Shown here: positions 4,072-6,231 of the stretch, piece by piece
Layout of the letters: each line of letters starts with the position of its first letter
Numbering within the stretch: the stretch's first letter is position 1
Source: Desulfobacteraceae bacterium
GTDB lineage: Bacteria > Desulfobacterota > DSM-4660 > Desulfatiglandales > HGW-15
Length of the DNA: 6,231 nucleotides
Direction of reading: 5' to 3'
NCBI GenBank assembly: GCA_003819975.1
Contig: RPPU01000286.1
Span: forward strand, 1 to 6,231
Position numbers and translations under genes: made by a program
The notes under the pieces: generated by a model
Told to the model about the DNA's origin: nothing
Databases searched by the model: none
What the model saw: the letters and a program-made list of their open reading frames with translations, nothing else

Positions 4072-4872
4072 ATGAAAATACCAAAATCAGAACAAGCAAA
4101 AACCGCCCTGATCACCGGCGCCACCAGCGGCATCGGCCTTGAATTGGCCAAAATAATGGCTTCCCAAGGTCACCCCTTGATCCTGGTCAGTCGTAACCAA
4201 ACCGCAATAAAGCAATTGTCGGCCGAATGGCAGGCACGCTTTCAAAATAAAATCGAATGGATTGCGGCTGATCTGGCCGATCCCCAAGCCGGCCATGCCA
4301 TTGCCCGTGAATTGCAGCATCGCGCCATACATGTGGATATCCTGATCAACAATGCCGGATTTAACGAATACGGGCCTTTCACAGCCACGCGTCTTGAAAA
4401 AGAACTGGAAATGCTGCATGTGCACCAGACCGCTTTGCTGGTTTTGACCAAACAACTATTGCCCCCCATGATCGCGCAACATTACGGCCGTATTTTGAAT
4501 CTCGGTTCCATCGGCTCTTTCGCCGCCGGACCCTCAAATGCCGTCTACTGTGCCACCAAAGCCTTTATCCTCAGTTTTTCCGAAGCCCTATCCGTTGAAT
4601 TGCGCGGCAGCGGAGTCACGGTCACCACCCTCTGCCCCGGCGCCACGCGCACGGACTTTTTCCACCGTGCTGAAATGGAACATACCCGGATTTCCCGATT
4701 CCAGCTTATGTCGGCGTATGCCGTCGCCCAAGCCGGATACCAAGGCATGCTCCGGGGCAAACGCATGGTGCTTCCGGGCTGGCAGAATAAGGCCTTGATC
4801 CAGTCTCTGCGTCTGACGCCGCGGAACGTAACCCTGCTTATCAGCAAATGGCTGGCAAGCCCCACGGCTTGA
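4072..4872 (+). CDS. Short-chain dehydrogenase/reductase (DltE-like)
   Basis: This is a 266-aa NAD(P)-dependent oxidoreductase of the classical SDR family. The cofactor loop is TGATSGIG (15-22), followed by VSRN (39-42), which with Arg41 suggests NADP(H). The AADLAD adenine contact (65-70) and NNAG (93-96) are present. The active site is Ser146, Tyr159 and Lys163 (YCATK), then the CPGATRTDF loop (about 187-195). The catalytic Asn that normally precedes the Ser in classical SDRs falls at position 118 and is His (LHVHQTALLVLTK). Best overall resemblance is to the DltE/YqjQ-like group of broad-specificity dehydrogenases. GGAG lies 7-8 nt before the ATG, and the gap to the ArsR stop is 11 bp, so it is in the same transcript. 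Substrate is unknown. A third gene starts 78 bp downstream but has been cut by the transposon. Confidence 0.9.
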   Translation: MKIPKSEQAKTALITGATSGIGLELAKIMASQGHPLILVSRNQTAIKQLSAEWQARFQNKIEWIAADLADPQAGHAIARELQHRAIHVDILINNAGFNEYGPFTATRLEKELEMLHVHQTALLVLTKQLLPPMIAQHYGRILNLGSIGSFAAGPSNAVYCATKAFILSFSEALSVELRGSGVTVTTLCPGATRTDFFHRAEMEHTRISRFQLMSAYAVAQAGYQGMLRGKRMVLPGWQNKALIQSLRLTPRNVTLLISKWLASPTA

Positions 4873-4950
4873 AATAACAGGATACTTCAAATATGCACTT
4901 CAAAAAATGGGAACAAATAATGTAAAATATAAGGAGACATAAAATTAAGC

Positions 4951-5028
4951 ATGAACAACGCAATTCTGATCGCAGGCGGTTATGGAGTCAAAAAATGGGG
5001 TCAACAAAAAATGGGGTCAAATCTTTAA
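4951..5028 (+). pseudogene. Truncated start of a Rossmann-fold oxidoreductase gene, cut by the RAYT element
   Basis: AAGGAG at 4931-4936 precedes an ATG at 4951 (14 nt away, rather far). The first 13 codons read MNNAILIAGGYGV: a beta strand followed by GGYGV, the opening of an NAD(P)-binding fold such as saccharopine-dehydrogenase-like or epimerase-like proteins, which often continue GGYGVVG. From 4989 the frame enters repeat DNA (KKWGQQKMGSNL) and stops at 5028. It lies 78 bp behind the SDR on the same strand, so it was probably the third gene of the ArsR operon. The downstream remainder is not present after the element. The family call rests on 13 residues and is tentative. Confidence 0.45.
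4989..5020. repeat. Tandem 16-bp duplication at the left end of the RAYT element
   Basis: Two exact, adjacent copies of CAAAAAATGGGGTCAA occupy 4989-5004 and 5005-5020. The second copy merges into the left terminal inverted repeat. The first is a partial extra end, either left by slippage during insertion or a remnant of another copy of the same element. Confidence 0.8.
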
Positions 5029-5040
5029 ACTTGGCAAATT
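5010..5040. repeat. Left terminal inverted repeat of the RAYT element
   Basis: This pairs with 6055-6085 in reverse orientation, 30 of 31 bp identical. It contains the transposase stop codon, so the last residues of the protein (SLKI) are encoded by the repeat itself. Confidence 0.85.
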
Positions 5041-6030
5041 TACCAGATCGAACTTTATCTGATCGAATCTTTTTTGAAGTTTCGGTTCTTGCAAACACTT
5101 TTGTCTCAACCTTTTCCTGGACTGACTGACTGCACTATAATCTATACCACCCATCAACTTACCGATTTCCGGCTGAGTCATCCCGCACAACTCGTATAAC
5201 AGCGCCATAAGCATGCTGCGATCAACGGAATATTTCCCGCGTCTTAAAAGCTCTCCCCGACTCTTCCCGTTTATTTCAAAAAAACGTTTGATCAATTCCT
5301 CAGGCTCGATAACCTTTTCAAGGACCTTGACCGCCGGTTGTTCCCTCTTGTTCTTTTGACTCGTTAGATGCCGGGTTTTGACTTGCGTTATAAAAGCATC
5401 CTCGCCTACAATTCCATGCCCTCTTCCAAGCCCCAAGGGGCTTTCCAATTCACCATCCAACCCGCTCATGACGAACTTCCGGTATTCCTCGCGTCCATAA
5501 CGATCATCGCCGCCCACTTGATCCAAGATAATTTCATAATCCACATATTTTTCTCTTTGCTTCGGATATAAATAGCCCATCAAACTACTGGCGCTATAGT
5601 CCATCAGCGCGATCTTTTTCTCGGATACATCTTTTTCCGACCATTCTTTGGTCCTAACGGGATTAAGGTGAATATAACGGGATACTTCCAGAAGATAAGA
5701 GTCGGCATCAATCAGAAGGGATTTATAGCGACCTTGATATAAGTGCCCCACCCGTCGATGATTACGGTTAAAAACTCCGGTGTAACAAATGTTAAAATGA
5801 CGCATGAATTCCGAAAGGTTGGCTTTGGGGGTTTTTACAAGCAAATGGAAATGATTCGGCATACAAACGTACGCCAAGAGAATCACACTGTATATTTCGA
5901 GGGAATCGGAAAGTTTTTCCAAAAAGATAACGATATCGGATTGGCTCTTAAATATGGCTTTTCTTTCGTTGCCCCTGCAGGTAACGTGATAACTTGCACC
6001 GGGATATTGGATACGCAAAGCTCTCGCCAT
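5017..6030 (-). CDS. REP-associated (Y1/HUH) tyrosine transposase with DnaA-like C-terminal domain
   Basis: This 337-aa transposase is of the IS200-like/RAYT type. It would nick and rejoin single-stranded DNA at its element ends through a 5'-phosphotyrosine. The start MARALRIQYPGASYHVTCRG is the family's standard opening. The HUH metal motif is PNHFHLLV (His60 and His62). The candidate catalytic tyrosine is Tyr83 (CYTGVFNRNHRRVGHLYQGR), and RYIHLNPVR (118-126) is a further family signature. The last ~80 residues (DRSMLMALLYEL, then MTQPEIGKLMGGIDYSAVSQ) resemble the DNA-binding domain IV of DnaA, seen in long members of this family. The frame extends to a TTG at 6051, but ATG at 6030 gives the normal N-terminus. 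All motifs are intact, so the gene may be active. It points opposite to the ArsR operon it interrupts. Confidence 0.92.
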   Translation of the reverse strand: MARALRIQYPGASYHVTCRGNERKAIFKSQSDIVIFLEKLSDSLEIYSVILLAYVCMPNHFHLLVKTPKANLSEFMRHFNICYTGVFNRNHRRVGHLYQGRYKSLLIDADSYLLEVSRYIHLNPVRTKEWSEKDVSEKKIALMDYSASSLMGYLYPKQREKYVDYEIILDQVGGDDRYGREEYRKFVMSGLDGELESPLGLGRGHGIVGEDAFITQVKTRHLTSQKNKREQPAVKVLEKVIEPEELIKRFFEINGKSRGELLRRGKYSVDRSMLMALLYELCGMTQPEIGKLMGGIDYSAVSQSRKRLRQKCLQEPKLQKRFDQIKFDLVNLPSLKI

Positions 6031-6054
6031 AAAAACATCATCCGTTTTCAATTG

Positions 6055-6085
6055 AATTTGTCAAGTTTAAAGATTTGACCCCATT
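6055..6085. repeat. Right terminal inverted repeat of the RAYT element
   Basis: This is the inverted partner of 5010-5040. It lies 24 bp upstream of the transposase ATG and marks the outer boundary of the element; unrelated transposase sequence begins at 6086. No tandem extra copy is present here, unlike the left side. Confidence 0.85.
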
Positions 6086-6231
6086 CACTCTGTTGCTTAT
6101 AAACTCAAGGTTCTGGATATGGTGTCCTCTCTGCGCAGCCAAGGCAACGGAGCTATTGGTGCTTATCTTCGTAAAGAAGGGCTTTATTATTCCTCCATTC
6201 GATCTTGGGAACGATTATGCGAGAAAAGCGC
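6086..6231 (+). pseudogene. OrfA-type transposase fragment, 5' end missing (runs off window)
   Basis: A plus-strand frame is open from 6086 to the window end and reads HSVAYKLKVLDMVSSLRSQG, then GAIGAYLRKEGLYYSSIRSW. The pattern YKLKVLD...GAIGAYLRKEGLYYSSIRSWER is the helix-turn-helix of IS3-like OrfA transposases, which bind the ends of their insertion sequence. In families of this type about 15-30 residues precede the YKL motif; here the RAYT end at 6085 takes their place and an in-frame stop lies at 6068-6070. The first in-frame ATG (6119) is inside the HTH. The gene is therefore very probably decapitated. It may continue, intact or not, beyond the window. Exact IS family cannot be set from 48 codons. 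Confidence 0.66.

Larger units (their letters stand above)
5010..6085 (-). mobile_element. IS200-like / RAYT element with 31-bp inverted ends
   Basis: The unit is a single transposase gene bounded by inverted repeats at 5010-5040 and 6055-6085. They match at 30 of 31 positions (mismatch at 5034/6061). The outer part is AATGGGGTCAAATCTTTAAA. The transposase stop codon (5017-5019) lies inside the left repeat, and its start is close to the right one. No target duplication is seen, as expected for HUH single-strand transposition. Similar TGGGGTCA ends are common around Y1-transposase genes. Confidence 0.82.

Noticed and set aside
4087..4890. Several minus-strand and shifted plus-strand open frames over the SDR gene.
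   Set aside because: They are shadows of a clear SDR reading frame with all motifs in place, and overlap one another.
5743..6078. Plus-strand frame antisense to the transposase.
   Set aside because: It mirrors the conserved HUH region on the other strand; no start signal and low-complexity composition.
4951..6231. Joining 4989 directly to 6086 would continue the MNNAILIAGGYGV frame into the OrfA frame.
   Set aside because: One in three junctions is in frame by chance, and a glycine-loop start does not belong to an OrfA transposase; the fusion fits neither family.
1..6231. CRISPR array, tRNA, rRNA or replication origin.
   Set aside because: No regularly spaced repeats, cloverleaf sequence, rRNA motif or DnaA-box cluster was seen.

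Overview
The window is 6.2 kb of bacterial chromosome made of short, independent transcription units. They sit between a polysaccharide-locus control module at the left edge and a transposon-damaged region at the right. Shine-Dalgarno sites are clear (GGGAG, AGGAG, GGAGG), several sigma70-like promoters are visible, and TGA is used as stop. No gene fixes the taxon. A MarR-type EPS regulator next to a NusG-like factor, a DUF433/DUF5615 pair, and IS200-like (RAYT) plus OrfA-type elements fit a Gram-negative anaerobe, a deltaproteobacterium or a candidate phylum; this is inference.

Left part (1-1117, minus strand): the first 23 codons of a NusG/RfaH-like antiterminator (running off the edge) overlap by ATGA with an EPS-type winged-helix regulator. 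That regulator's upstream region carries a perfect TTGACA and three evenly spaced 15-bp dyads, which look like its own operator. Upstream is a stand-alone Smr-domain protein with a good promoter; its start is best placed at 1117.

Middle (1260-3480): an alpha/beta hydrolase on the plus strand has a Cys in the nucleophile position. It converges on an unrecognised 113-aa protein on the minus strand. Next comes a minus-strand RHH-DUF433 / DUF5615 PIN-like pair, a putative toxin-antitoxin operon coupled by a TTGA overlap and led by a TTGACA-17-TAATCT promoter.

The gap 3481-3763 is dense. It holds a 9-bp GC-rich hairpin followed by a T run, a possible ~100-nt RNA on one strand or a 21-codon basic micro-ORF with a strong SD on the other, and an array of four AT-rich half-sites around the promoter of an ArsR-family regulator. 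The regulator (98 aa, with a CxxC) is followed 11 bp later by a short-chain dehydrogenase whose catalytic Asn position is His. A third gene (start at 4951) begins with a Rossmann-like glycine loop but is cut after about 13 codons.

Right part (4989-6231): the cut is caused by an IS200-like/RAYT element. It encodes a 337-aa HUH transposase with a DnaA-like C-terminal domain between 31-bp inverted ends, and a tandem 16-bp end duplication lies on the left. Beyond its right end is a headless OrfA-type transposase fragment rather than the rest of the interrupted gene, so this region has been rearranged or hit more than once.
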